Made by a program: the position numbers and the translations under genes
Notes under the pieces: generated by a model
What the model saw: the letters and a program-made list of their open reading frames with translations, nothing else
The model's database searches: none
Told to the model about the DNA's origin: nothing
Part shown: positions 15,683-23,910 of the stretch, in pieces
Position numbering within the stretch: position 1 is the stretch's first letter
Layout: each line of letters opens with the position of its first letter
Source: Elusimicrobiales bacterium
GTDB taxonomy: Bacteria > Elusimicrobiota > Elusimicrobia > Elusimicrobiales > UBA9959
Direction of reading: 5' to 3'
Length of the DNA: 64,000 nucleotides
NCBI GenBank assembly: GCA_028688015.1
Contig: JAQTZB010000005.1
Span: 80,561 to 144,560 of the forward strand

Positions 15683-16375
15683 CTACTTCCTCCGGAAGTT
15701 GATGCGGTAGGGGCGCAGGCCCATGGCGGTTTCGAACTTGTGGTCCTCGGCCTCGGAGATGTGGTTGAACACCGCCATGGTTTCCTTGCAGTTCTCGACG
15801 CACCACTTAGTGGCCTGGTAGAGCGCGTCCTGGTACTGCGGCTTGGGCAGGCGCCTGTCCAGGCGCAGCCAGGTGATGGTGCTGCACGGCTTGCCGTCCC
15901 AGCGGCGGTTGTCGTAAAGCGTGGCGATGCCCACGTTGCGGTCCCCTTTGAAGAGCAGGACGCTCCTGGTCTTCTTGAAAGCAGCCAGGTATCTCTTTGT
16001 TTCGGCTTTAAAAGACCTGCCGTACATGCGCCCGTCGGCGGCGGCGTGGGCGGCTATGCTCTTCTTGGTAATGTCGAGGGCCTCTTTCAGGTTCTCAGGT
16101 TCGCGCGCTGTGATGGGCGAATTCTTGAGCCGCTTGCCGGCGGGCTTTAGGCTTTTGCCGTAGCCGCCGAAGACGCAGCGCACTATGTAAGGCCCTTTGA
16201 CCTTATGCTTCAGCACGCCGCCGGAGGGCCGGAACGGCTTGAAATCGAAGAAGAGCACCGGCACGGATCTGGGCCAGTCCACCGACGCTATCAGTTTATC
16301 GTCGATCAGCGCGTAGTCTTTGACGTGGTACATCACGCTGTTCTTGTCCTTGGCCATCAGTTCCAGGTGCTTCAT
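15683..16375 (-). CDS. GNAT-like protein, paralogue of the next gene upstream
   Basis: A 230-residue cytoplasmic protein with AAGGAGGATAAAGC before its ATG. The C-terminal 110 residues look like a GNAT acetyltransferase core: VLLFKGDRNVGIATLYDN, then TITWLRLDRRLP and the final GLRPYRINFRR strand. The N-terminal part (DYALIDDKLIASVDWP...) resembles the N-terminus of the protein encoded immediately upstream (16427-17824), as do the core strands, so the two are paralogues in tandem. The acetyl-CoA pyrophosphate loop is not a clear R/QxxGxG/A, so activity is uncertain. Substrate unknown. Confidence 0.6.
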   Translation of the reverse strand: MKHLELMAKDKNSVMYHVKDYALIDDKLIASVDWPRSVPVLFFDFKPFRPSGGVLKHKVKGPYIVRCVFGGYGKSLKPAGKRLKNSPITAREPENLKEALDITKKSIAAHAAADGRMYGRSFKAETKRYLAAFKKTRSVLLFKGDRNVGIATLYDNRRWDGKPCSTITWLRLDRRLPKPQYQDALYQATKWCVENCKETMAVFNHISEAEDHKFETAMGLRPYRINFRRK

Positions 16376-16426
16376 GCTTTATCCTCCTTGGTTTCTGTCG
16401 CGTCAGCCCTCGCCGCCGCTCTAAAA

Positions 16427-17824
16427 TCAGCCCGCCGGGCTCCGCAGGGCGGCAAGTTTCTCCCTGGTCTCCAGGAACTCCTTATATGAGGCCGGCTTGC
16501 CGCTGAGCCTGGCGCTCTTTTGCAGCGCCGCCTCCGCCTCTTTAAAACGCCCCAATATCCCGAGCGCCAGCGAGTAATGTACATAGGCGTTGTAATAGTC
16601 GGCCTTGAACTTAAAGAATTCCTCCCACGCGGCGACAGCGCGCTCCGCCCACAGCCTGGCAAGGCGGGCGCGGCCCTTGCTGGCGTGATCGTAGGCATAA
16701 TTGGCGGCGCCCACGCCCTGCGAGTAATGAGCCCAGAAATGACCGCCTGCGGCGGCCTCCAGGCCCAGGCGGTATTGCTTATCGAACTGCGCCGTGTGGT
16801 AATAATATTCATTGCGCGTGGAAATGTTTAATTCCCACCGGACCCCGCTCAACTTCTTCAAAAGCCCGGCCAGCAGCGCGCAGCTGCGCCGCTTCAGCGG
16901 CTTCAGGCGGGCGCCGCCCAGCGCTTCGGCGTAATCGCCAAGCACCATGGCGTAAGTCCGGGCTACCCGGAAATCACGCGGATATTTCCGGTAGCCGGGC
17001 GTGAGCAGCCCCATGGCCTTTCCATAGTCCGCGTCCATTATCGCCCGCCAGGCGGCCTTGTAGGTCCGTGCCCAGTCCAGGTCCGTCATCCTTCCCGGGG
17101 GGCTGACCAGGCTGGTCCTGTTCTTTGAAACGCTCAGCGCGCGCAGGGAAAACCCGGCCTTTGTGAAGAAGCCCATGGAGGCCGGATTAAACCCGTCTAT
17201 CCCGGCGCCGGCCACCGGCCTCATTTTCTTTTTCAGCAGCAGGAGCAGCAACCTTTGCGCGTGCCTGCGTTCAAAAACGGTAAGCCGCGGGTCCAGCCAG
17301 ATCCAGCCTACCCCGGTAATTATCCTGCCCTCGTACTCCTGCTCGGACAGCAGCAGCAGCCCCACGCGCGCCTTGCCCCTGAGCACGCTGAAGGCGTTGC
17401 CGGGCCGGACATGGGCTTTGATATAAGCCATGCCGGGAGCCATCTCCGCCGCCCAGGTTTTTCCGGGGAAATAGGGTTTAAGGAAGGAGCGGGTAAGGAC
17501 CTTGCGGTAGGTCTTCAGCAGCCCGGCCATATTCCCGAAGGGCTCCGTTCGCAGCCCCGTCGGTATTTTGGGCTCTGGAGGGATGCGCAGGTCCGCCCTG
17601 CCGGTCAGGTAAGTGAGCCGCACCTTGTACCTGGCCGGGATATTCCGGTTCAGCGTTCCGTAGACGTCCAGGACCGGCCTGCCGGGAATGAACCGGAGGG
17701 TATTAACGCCCGGCGGCCAGGTCCCAGCCAGCATTTTCCCGTCGACGCGGGAAATATCCCTGACCTTGCGGGTCAAGATCCCGGCCGCGATGTCCGTAGT
17801 TTTTATTCCGGGTTTAGCTTTCAT
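16427..17824 (-). CDS. GNAT-like domain fused to C-terminal TPR region
   Basis: A 465-residue protein. Residues 1-250 repeat the architecture of the downstream paralogue: DISRVDGKMLAGTWP near the N-terminus, KARVGLLLLSEQEYEG, TGVGWIWLDPRLTVFERRHA and FFTKAGFSLRALSV, a GNAT-like core ending in an (F)xKxGF motif. Residues 265-465 are helical with tetratricopeptide-like units (YNAYVHYSLALGILGRFKEA, AEAALQKSARL). It probably couples acetyl transfer, or a dead version of it, to a protein-protein interaction surface. The start codon has no obvious ribosome-binding site. Confidence 0.6.
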   Translation of the reverse strand: MKAKPGIKTTDIAAGILTRKVRDISRVDGKMLAGTWPPGVNTLRFIPGRPVLDVYGTLNRNIPARYKVRLTYLTGRADLRIPPEPKIPTGLRTEPFGNMAGLLKTYRKVLTRSFLKPYFPGKTWAAEMAPGMAYIKAHVRPGNAFSVLRGKARVGLLLLSEQEYEGRIITGVGWIWLDPRLTVFERRHAQRLLLLLLKKKMRPVAGAGIDGFNPASMGFFTKAGFSLRALSVSKNRTSLVSPPGRMTDLDWARTYKAAWRAIMDADYGKAMGLLTPGYRKYPRDFRVARTYAMVLGDYAEALGGARLKPLKRRSCALLAGLLKKLSGVRWELNISTRNEYYYHTAQFDKQYRLGLEAAAGGHFWAHYSQGVGAANYAYDHASKGRARLARLWAERAVAAWEEFFKFKADYYNAYVHYSLALGILGRFKEAEAALQKSARLSGKPASYKEFLETREKLAALRSPAG

Positions 17825-17883
17825 AAATGATTTGCTGCCGCCGATGACTTAGGGGCATTCTGCCGGAAGCGGCGGCTCAAGCG

Positions 17884-17914
17884 GAAAAGAAAAAGCCCGC
17901 CGTGGCGGGCCTTT
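17884..17914 (-). terminator. Terminator of the alpha-amylase gene
   Basis: On the minus strand GCCCGCC-AC-GGCGGGC is followed by TTTTTCTTTT. It lies 20-40 bases after the amylase stop. Confidence 0.8.
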
Positions 17915-17930
17915 TCGCGCGGGCGGCGGC

Positions 17931-19382
17931 CTATTTGGGCATCGGCTGCGTCCACACGGCGTAGCGCTCGCCGTAGGTGGCCAGCGTCCAGCCGGCGCCG
18001 GGGTTCCAGCCCCAGTTCTTGCCCAACTTCAGGATCACGCGCTGGTTGTCGCCGTCTATCACGGCGGCGTAAAGCTCGTTGGTGGCCTCCAGGATGCCGA
18101 TGCGGCTGGTGGAGGTGAGGCCGGCGGCCTTCCTGACGTTCAGGAGCGCCTGCAGCTTGCCGCGGTAGTCGGCGCCCCAGTCGAAGAAGTGGGGCCAGAA
18201 CACCGACGGGATGCCGGGGTGCGTCAGGATGTAGGCGTAGCCCATCAGGCGCTGCGTCTTGTACTCGGCCGAGGCGTTGGGCAGGAAATTCACGTCGCGC
18301 GGGCTGGTGTCGTGGTTCTCCACGAAGGTGACCGACTTGGCCGGCCACCAGCCTATCATGCCCGAGGGGCGGGCCCCGTCGCGGAGCAGCTCGTAGCGCT
18401 CGGTCTCCACGGCCGAGACCAGGTTGTAGCGGGTGGTGAAGTCGAAGACGGTAGAGGCGTTCTTCTTGTCGGAGGAGCTGTCGGTGGAGTCTATCCAGTT
18501 GGCCAGCAGCTGGCGGTTGGCGTCGTAGAATTCCCCCACCGAGAAGACGGGGTTGGACTCGCGGTCGTACATCCCGACATAATAGCCGGGGTAGCCCTTC
18601 ACCATGTCGTAGCGCCAGCCGTCGAAGCCGACGGTGTTCTTGAGGTAGCGCAGGAACACCTTGGTATCCTCCTGCACTATGGGAGCGCGGTGATCGAGGT
18701 CGCGGCAGCCGAAGTCGCCCTGGCCCTCGTCGTCCAAGGGGCTCTTGGGCGAGCCCTGCCACTCGTCGTTGCGAACTATGGTGGTTGTGGGCCAGTCGGG
18801 GTTGGTGTAGTCGGCCCAGTCCTTGGTGCCGTTGCGGTGGTTGAGCACTATGTCGGCCACCACCTTCACGCCGGCCGCGTGCATGTTCCTCACGGCTTTA
18901 AAGAGTTCTTCCTTCTTGCCCCACTGCGAATCCAGGTTGTACCACTGGTTGGGGTAATAGCTGCCGTTGGAGACCGGCGGGAACCAGACCAGGTCGAAGC
19001 CGGCGCGGCCCACTTCGGGGGCCTTGTCGGCCAGCACGCCCCACCAGCCGCGCGGCGGGTGGTACCAGTAGTCGTCGGCGAACCAGTGGAAGCCCTGCAG
19101 CAGCACCAGCTTGCTGTGCTCGGTGTCCACGCGCTGGGCCTTGCCGGGCTTGTAGACTCCCTCGGCGTAGAGTTGCTTGGCCTTGAGCCACTCTGAGCGC
19201 GGCACGCTGAGCGGGGAGTTCTCCAGGCGCTCCGGGGCGGCCTCGGGCAGGTTGAATTCGTAAGGCCCCGCCTCCGCCCTCAGCAGGTCGGCCGCGGGCC
19301 CCGCGCGCAGGGCGGACAGACCGGGAATTGAAAGTATGAAGGCGGCTGAAAACAGTTTGAAAAGGCTGGAATTTGAACGCAT
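17931..19382 (-). CDS. Secreted GH13 alpha-amylase
   Basis: A 483-residue protein starting at ATG 19382 (GGGGAGAG just upstream); the signal peptide follows (SLFKLFSAAFILSIPGLSALRA). The glycoside hydrolase 13 barrel motifs appear in order: VVADIVLNH, GFDGWRYDM (nucleophile Asp), FSVGEFYD (acid/base Glu) and FVENHDT (third Asp). The WFPPVSNGSYYPNQWYN stretch and compact size resemble the plant/bacterial extracellular alpha-amylases that hydrolyse internal alpha-1,4 bonds of starch or glycogen. It is alone in its transcription unit, with its own promoter and terminator, so it is likely used to degrade external polymer. Confidence 0.93.
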   Translation of the reverse strand: MRSNSSLFKLFSAAFILSIPGLSALRAGPAADLLRAEAGPYEFNLPEAAPERLENSPLSVPRSEWLKAKQLYAEGVYKPGKAQRVDTEHSKLVLLQGFHWFADDYWYHPPRGWWGVLADKAPEVGRAGFDLVWFPPVSNGSYYPNQWYNLDSQWGKKEELFKAVRNMHAAGVKVVADIVLNHRNGTKDWADYTNPDWPTTTIVRNDEWQGSPKSPLDDEGQGDFGCRDLDHRAPIVQEDTKVFLRYLKNTVGFDGWRYDMVKGYPGYYVGMYDRESNPVFSVGEFYDANRQLLANWIDSTDSSSDKKNASTVFDFTTRYNLVSAVETERYELLRDGARPSGMIGWWPAKSVTFVENHDTSPRDVNFLPNASAEYKTQRLMGYAYILTHPGIPSVFWPHFFDWGADYRGKLQALLNVRKAAGLTSTSRIGILEATNELYAAVIDGDNQRVILKLGKNWGWNPGAGWTLATYGERYAVWTQPMPK

Positions 19383-19412
19383 GCGCTCTCCCCTGTAACC
19401 GGCTATAGCGAC

Positions 19413-19418
19413 ATTATA
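19413..19418 (-). promoter_or_regulatory. -10 box of the amylase gene
   Basis: A perfect TATAAT on the minus strand inside a palindromic TATACTATAATG context. The predicted leader is about 24 nt and includes the ribosome-binding site. Confidence 0.5.
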
Positions 19419-19477
19419 GTATACAGCGCGCCCCCGAAACAGCAAGTACCTAAAGTCCTAAGGCTGGCTGGGCCCCC

Positions 19478-19999
19478 TCAGCAGGAGATCAGGTCCACGC
19501 TGAAGGCGGCCTCGTTTATCACCAGGTTCAGCGTCTGGCCGGAGGCCTCGCCGTAGATATAGTTGCTTTCCAGCAGGGCCTCGTTCCAGCGCTTGAACTC
19601 TTCGCGGGGCCAGGCCCAGACTTCCACCTTGTCCGCGTTGCGCACCTCTTTCTTCAGCACTTCGCGCTGGCGGCGGCCGGCGGGCTCGTCTTCCTTAAGG
19701 ATGACCAGCCGCCCGTCCTTGATGCGCCGGGCCACCTTGGTGAGCTTGTTCAGCGCCACGTTGCCGCATTCCACCCAGACCTTGATGCCGCCTATGCCGT
19801 CGGGCACCATCAGGTCGGGCACGAAGCCGATATCGGCCAGGGCGTGGTCGGACGGGCCCGGCTCCACCGGCTCGCCGTCGAAGAAAAGAACGGCCGCGGC
19901 CAGGCGCAGCGCCAGGTGCTCGTGGGTCTCCTCGTCGGTGCCGACTATGATCACGCGGCGGCTGCCGCCGTTGATGTTGAGCTCGCAGCGCAGGGTCAT
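19478..19999 (-). CDS. YaeQ-like protein (PD-(D/E)XK nuclease fold)
   Basis: A 173-residue protein. The central stretch KVWVECGNVALNKLTKVARR corresponds to the conserved W-x-E-x-G...K-x-x-K-A block of YaeQ proteins, a family with a nuclease-like fold but no proven nuclease activity. The N-terminal region (LNINGGSRRVIIVGTDEETHEHLALRLAA) also fits YaeQ. It is the last gene of the clpC operon, one base after the stop of the lipoprotein gene; a GGAG lies 12 nt upstream of ATG. The assignment rests on local similarity. Confidence 0.6.
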   Translation of the reverse strand: MTLRCELNINGGSRRVIIVGTDEETHEHLALRLAAAVLFFDGEPVEPGPSDHALADIGFVPDLMVPDGIGGIKVWVECGNVALNKLTKVARRIKDGRLVILKEDEPAGRRQREVLKKEVRNADKVEVWAWPREEFKRWNEALLESNYIYGEASGQTLNLVINEAAFSVDLISC

Positions 20000-20000
20000 A

Positions 20001-20975
20001 TTAAAGTTTCTCCGCCAGGGCCAGCGCCGCCTCGGCGCGCCGGGCCGCCGCCCCCTTCATGGGTTCGAACACGGAGCTCTTGGCCCCCTTCAGGGACAGT
20101 GTCACGCTGTAGGGCTGGCCCAGTTTTCCCGCTATCAGGCCGTAAGCCGTCAGTTCGGCGAAATCCTCGGCCCAGGACTTGGCCCCGTAGAGCGACACGA
20201 ACGGGCTGCCTGCAAGGCCGGTATAGGCGCCGTAGGCGTCGGAAAGTTCTATCCTGGGGCCGCCGCCGAAACCGTAGAAAGTGATCTTATCACGGAACAG
20301 GAAATCGTTGCGGGGGAAGGGCTTGGAGTAAGACTCCCAAGTCTCCGTGAAAAGCCCGCCGTCGGGCTTGGCGGCGGCGCGGTAGCGCTCCGGCTGGTCC
20401 TGGTCCGTGTACGGCGTGACGCCCTCGATATAGTCCAGCGCGTGGGCGGCCTCGTGGAAGAGCGCGTAAGCCAGGCCCTTGTATTTCGCCCCGGCGTCCA
20501 CCGCCACGGCTTGGCCGCTCTCAGGGATAAAGCAGCTGCGCTCCCTGCTGGTCATGGTCTCGGAAAGCGTCTCGCGCAGCGCGGCCGGGTTGAGGATCAT
20601 GGTGAAATACAGCCGGCCCGCGCCGTCCACCACCCAGCTGGTAACGCCGTAACCGGTGAGGCCTTCCACGAAATATAAACCGGCGCATTTCTCCCGGAAG
20701 ACCCGCCCGTACGCCGGCGGCATCAGGGCCAGGTACTCCAGCAGCAGCGCCTTCTCCCCCGGCGTCGGCAGGTACGGCTTGTAGCCGGGCTTGCCGTCTA
20801 TCTGCCGGTAAATTTCCAGCAGCCGCTCCGGGATAAGGCCTATCCGGTCCTCCAGCGAGGCGGCCGGGGAATAGCTGTAAAGCTCCAGCCGCGCCATCTC
20901 CGGCAAGGCGGCGGGCTCCGGCTTACCGGAGCACGCGGCGGCCAGCAGCAGCGGCAGGAGGAGCAGCTTTCTCAC
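20001..20975 (-). CDS. Lipoprotein with HEAAH zinc-protease motif
   Basis: A 324-residue protein starting with GTG at 20975, which overlaps the stop of the U32 gene (GTGA), so it is translationally coupled. The N-terminus RKLLLLPLLLAAACSG is a lipoprotein signal with Cys in an AAAC box. LFHEAAHALDY supplies His174-Glu175-xx-His178, and WAEDFAELTAYGL (Glu270/Glu274) is a plausible third zinc ligand. This matches a broad class of exported zincins, but I cannot name the family. Probably membrane-tethered outside the cytoplasm; activity inferred. Confidence 0.75.
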   Translation of the reverse strand: MRKLLLLPLLLAAACSGKPEPAALPEMARLELYSYSPAASLEDRIGLIPERLLEIYRQIDGKPGYKPYLPTPGEKALLLEYLALMPPAYGRVFREKCAGLYFVEGLTGYGVTSWVVDGAGRLYFTMILNPAALRETLSETMTSRERSCFIPESGQAVAVDAGAKYKGLAYALFHEAAHALDYIEGVTPYTDQDQPERYRAAAKPDGGLFTETWESYSKPFPRNDFLFRDKITFYGFGGGPRIELSDAYGAYTGLAGSPFVSLYGAKSWAEDFAELTAYGLIAGKLGQPYSVTLSLKGAKSSVFEPMKGAAARRAEAALALAEKL

Positions 20976-22816
20976 TCGCCGGACTCCTTGGCTTCCCTGG
21001 CGGGGGCGGCCTCGCCGTCGAAGTAAAGCCTCATCACGCACCTGGCGCAGTCGAACTCCAGGCGGAAGCGGCGGCCCTCGCCGTCCTCCAGGAACATAGC
21101 CTCCACCGCCTTGCCTTTCTTGCACAGGCCCAGCCGGCGGCGCAGGCACAGCTTGGTGATCATCAGCGGCTTGCCGGCCAGGTCGGCGCCGCCCTCGGCC
21201 GCCATGGCGATCTCCTTCACGCCGTGGCGCTTGTAGAAGGCCGCGGCCGCGGCGTTGAGCACATTGGCGTTGAACTCGAGCTTCTGCTCCGGGTACGGGT
21301 AATCGTTAGCCGTAAGCTTGATCTCTTCCCGCGCGGGAGGCTTTGGCAGCGCGGCTTCCAGCGCGGCCAGCGCGTCGCGCCGCAGGTCGTTAAGGGCGGC
21401 CACCGGCAGGAAGTACGGCTTGGACAATTTCAGTTCCAGCGCCTCCAGCCAGTACTCGGTCTCGCCCAGCTTGGACAGCTGCTTGCGGATGGTGTCCAGG
21501 GCCTGCTCCGGCTTCTGGGCGGCGGCTTTCACGCCGCGCCAGCGGGCCTCGCCCGCGGCCCCGCGCTCGTCGGAAGCTTTCAGCGTGAAGCCGCCGTCGA
21601 CCTCCGCGAAGACCAGCTTCAGCGCGAAGCGCCGCTGCGCCCCGCGCTCGAGCGAGCGCAGGAAGTCCTTGTCGAGGTTGCGGTAAATGGCCGTGCCGTT
21701 CTCCATGCCCTTGAGATTGTCCGCGCGCACGCGGCCCTCCAGCACGCCGTTGACCAGCGAGCCGGCCAGCTTGCCCGTCTTGTCGAAGTAGGAGATGCCG
21801 TCGCCCGGGTGCAGGCGCGCGGCGTTGTGCAGCCGGAACGAGCCGCTCTTCACGTCGGTGGCTGGCCCCAGCGCCTCGCCCACGAACTTGGGCGTATCCG
21901 GCGAGGCGATGTCGGCCGGGTTGCCGTCTATGTTGTATTCGGTGTAGCCGCGGTTAAAGGTCTTGGCGGGGTCCGGCTCGAAGGCGGCGAAACTTTTGCC
22001 GAGCGAGGCGCGGGCGGCGCCCTTCTTGGCGATGACCTTGTCCAGCTCGCGCCGGTAGTAGGCGACGATATTGCGCACGTAGTCGCGGTCCTTCAGGCGC
22101 CCCTCGATCTTGAACGAGGTGACTCCGGCGGCGGCCAGATGGCCCAGCCGCCGGGAAAGGTTCAGGTCCTTCAGCGACAACAGGTGCTTGTCGGCGCAGA
22201 CGGTCTCGCCCTCTCCGTCCTTGAGGGTGTAGAGCTTGCGGCAGGGCTGGGCGCATTCGCCGCGGTTGCCGCTGCGGCCGCCGAGGAAATAGGAAAGGTA
22301 GCACTGGCCGCTGTAGCAGACGCACAGGGCGCCGTGCACGAAGGTTTCCAGTTCCACGGTGGTCGCGGCCCGGATGGCCTTGATCTCGGCCAGCGTCAGC
22401 TCGCGCGCGAGGATGACGCGCTTGAAGCCGGCCTTCTCCAGGAACAGCACCTTCTCCGGCGTGGTATTGTGCGCCTGCGTGCTGGCTATCAGCGGGATAG
22501 GCGGCAGGCCGCCCTCGAGCAGGCCCATGTCCTGCACTATCAGCCCGTCGGCGCCGGCCTCCCACAGCGAGTGGGCCAGCCGCCGCGCGCGCGGCAGCTC
22601 GGCGTCGGACAGGATGGTGTTCAGCGCGGCGTAGACCTTGGCGCGGTAGCGGTGCGCGTGCCGGGCGAGCTTCTCGATATCGGAGAGGCTGTTGCCCACG
22701 GAGATGCGCGCCCCGAAGCGCTCGGCGCCGATGTAGACGGCGTCGGCGCCGCAGTTCACCGCGTCCACGCCGCAGGCCAGGTCCTTGGCGGGAGCCAGAA
22801 GTTCCAATTCGTTCAT
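20972..22816 (-). CDS. U32 family hydroxylase/peptidase with DUF3656 (RlhA-like)
   Basis: A 614-residue protein starting at ATG 22816 with AAGG 8 nt upstream. The N-terminus MNELELLAPAKD and the YIGAERFGAR block open a TIM-barrel-type U32 domain. The diagnostic segment FVHGALCVCYSGQCYLSYF / GNRGECAQPCRKLY is intact, with its iron-sulfur/cofactor cysteines. The following 200 residues fit DUF3656, and a Cys pair near the end (FDCARC) is typical. In E. coli this architecture (YdcP/RlhA) makes a 5-hydroxycytidine in 23S rRNA, and the related TrhP acts on tRNA uridine, so an RNA hydroxylase is more likely than a collagenase. Confidence 0.88.
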   Translation of the reverse strand: MNELELLAPAKDLACGVDAVNCGADAVYIGAERFGARISVGNSLSDIEKLARHAHRYRAKVYAALNTILSDAELPRARRLAHSLWEAGADGLIVQDMGLLEGGLPPIPLIASTQAHNTTPEKVLFLEKAGFKRVILARELTLAEIKAIRAATTVELETFVHGALCVCYSGQCYLSYFLGGRSGNRGECAQPCRKLYTLKDGEGETVCADKHLLSLKDLNLSRRLGHLAAAGVTSFKIEGRLKDRDYVRNIVAYYRRELDKVIAKKGAARASLGKSFAAFEPDPAKTFNRGYTEYNIDGNPADIASPDTPKFVGEALGPATDVKSGSFRLHNAARLHPGDGISYFDKTGKLAGSLVNGVLEGRVRADNLKGMENGTAIYRNLDKDFLRSLERGAQRRFALKLVFAEVDGGFTLKASDERGAAGEARWRGVKAAAQKPEQALDTIRKQLSKLGETEYWLEALELKLSKPYFLPVAALNDLRRDALAALEAALPKPPAREEIKLTANDYPYPEQKLEFNANVLNAAAAAFYKRHGVKEIAMAAEGGADLAGKPLMITKLCLRRRLGLCKKGKAVEAMFLEDGEGRRFRLEFDCARCVMRLYFDGEAAPAREAKESGE

Positions 22817-22842
22817 AGTTAAACCTTTCGGCGCCCGGGCGC

Positions 22843-23889
22843 TCAGACGGCCCCGGCCCGGCCCGGCAGGCCGGCGTAGTCGGAGTCTATCTTGTAATAC
22901 TGGTAGGTCAGCTTCGCCACTTTCGCTATAAAATTCTTGGCCACGGTGTAGTTGGGCGCCTCGCTGGTCAGCACCGCTATCACGAAGTCTCCGCGCGGAG
23001 AGAACACTATGCCCACGTCGTGGCAGTTGCGGCGCAGCAGGCCCGTCTTGTGGCCTATCTCCCAGCCGAGCGGCAGGCCCTTGCGCAGCCGGCTGCGGCT
23101 CTTGGTGTGCTTGAGCACGTCCAGCATGAACTCGCTGGCCTCGCGGCTGACGAGCTCCCCGGCGTAGATGCGCTCGAGCAGCGAGCCCATCTCCCGCGCC
23201 GTGGTGTAGTTCTCGCGGCGCACCGGGCGGGACGACAGGCTCATCCCCTCCGGCGTGATATTGGTCCGCTCCAGGCCCAGCGCCCGGAAGCCGGCGGCGA
23301 GATAGTCCATGCCCACCGCGTCTATCAGCATCTTGGTCGCGGTGTTGTCGCTCTCGGTGATCATCTTGTAGATGATCTCCATCACGGAGAGCGACGTGCC
23401 GTCGCGCACCCACTTCAGCGAGCCCGAGCCGCCCACGCGGCCGCTCCGCGTCAGGCGGATCTGCGTGTCCAGGCTGAGCTGCCCGGCCTTTATCTTTTCA
23501 AAGATGGCAGCCATGATAGGCACCTTGATCAGGCTGGCCGACGGGAACTGCCGCTTAGAGTTGTAATCCCAGGTCTTGCCGGTCTCGAGGTCCTTGATGT
23601 AGATGCCGACGCGGCCGCTGTAGGAGCGGGAAAGCTTCTCGAGGCCCGCCACCATGGCCAGCCACTCGGCGTCCCGGATGGGGGACTCCACTACCTTCCT
23701 GGGCTCCGGCTCGGGCGCCAGGCTGCCGGTGATCAGCTGGCCGGCGCGCCAGACGGCGAAGCCGCCGCCCGCGGCCAGCAGCAGCGCCAGAGTGAGCTTG
23801 CCCGCCAGGCGGTAAAAGCCGCCCCCGCGCGGCCCGGGGGCCGGCGCGGGGAGATGGCGGGGACGCTGATGATCGTGATGCTGCTGCAA
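22843..23889 (-). CDS. Class A beta-lactamase-fold serine hydrolase, membrane-anchored
   Basis: A 348-residue protein, probably starting at a TTG (23889) with GGGG 9 nt upstream. An N-terminal cytoplasmic His/Pro-rich stretch precedes one transmembrane helix (about residues 29-50). The catalytic motifs of the penicillin-recognising fold are present: SLIK (Ser119, Lys122), TESDNTA (SDN loop) and GHKTG (KTG). The class A omega-loop ExxLN is not found; the corresponding stretch reads TPEGMSLSS, so efficient beta-lactam deacylation is doubtful and a DD-peptidase or other amidase role is possible. It lies 21 bp after clpC and 26 bp before the U32 gene. Confidence 0.8.
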   Translation of the reverse strand: MQQHHDHQRPRHLPAPAPGPRGGGFYRLAGKLTLALLLAAGGGFAVWRAGQLITGSLAPEPEPRKVVESPIRDAEWLAMVAGLEKLSRSYSGRVGIYIKDLETGKTWDYNSKRQFPSASLIKVPIMAAIFEKIKAGQLSLDTQIRLTRSGRVGGSGSLKWVRDGTSLSVMEIIYKMITESDNTATKMLIDAVGMDYLAAGFRALGLERTNITPEGMSLSSRPVRRENYTTAREMGSLLERIYAGELVSREASEFMLDVLKHTKSRSRLRKGLPLGWEIGHKTGLLRRNCHDVGIVFSPRGDFVIAVLTSEAPNYTVAKNFIAKVAKLTYQYYKIDSDYAGLPGRAGAV

Positions 23890-23910
23890 GCTGTGATCCC
23901 CGGGGAGGCG

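Noticed and set aside
20972..23413. An 813-residue version of the U32 protein
   Set aside because: The first 200 residues would overlap the beta-lactamase-fold gene in another frame; homology begins at ATG 22816 with a ribosome-binding site.
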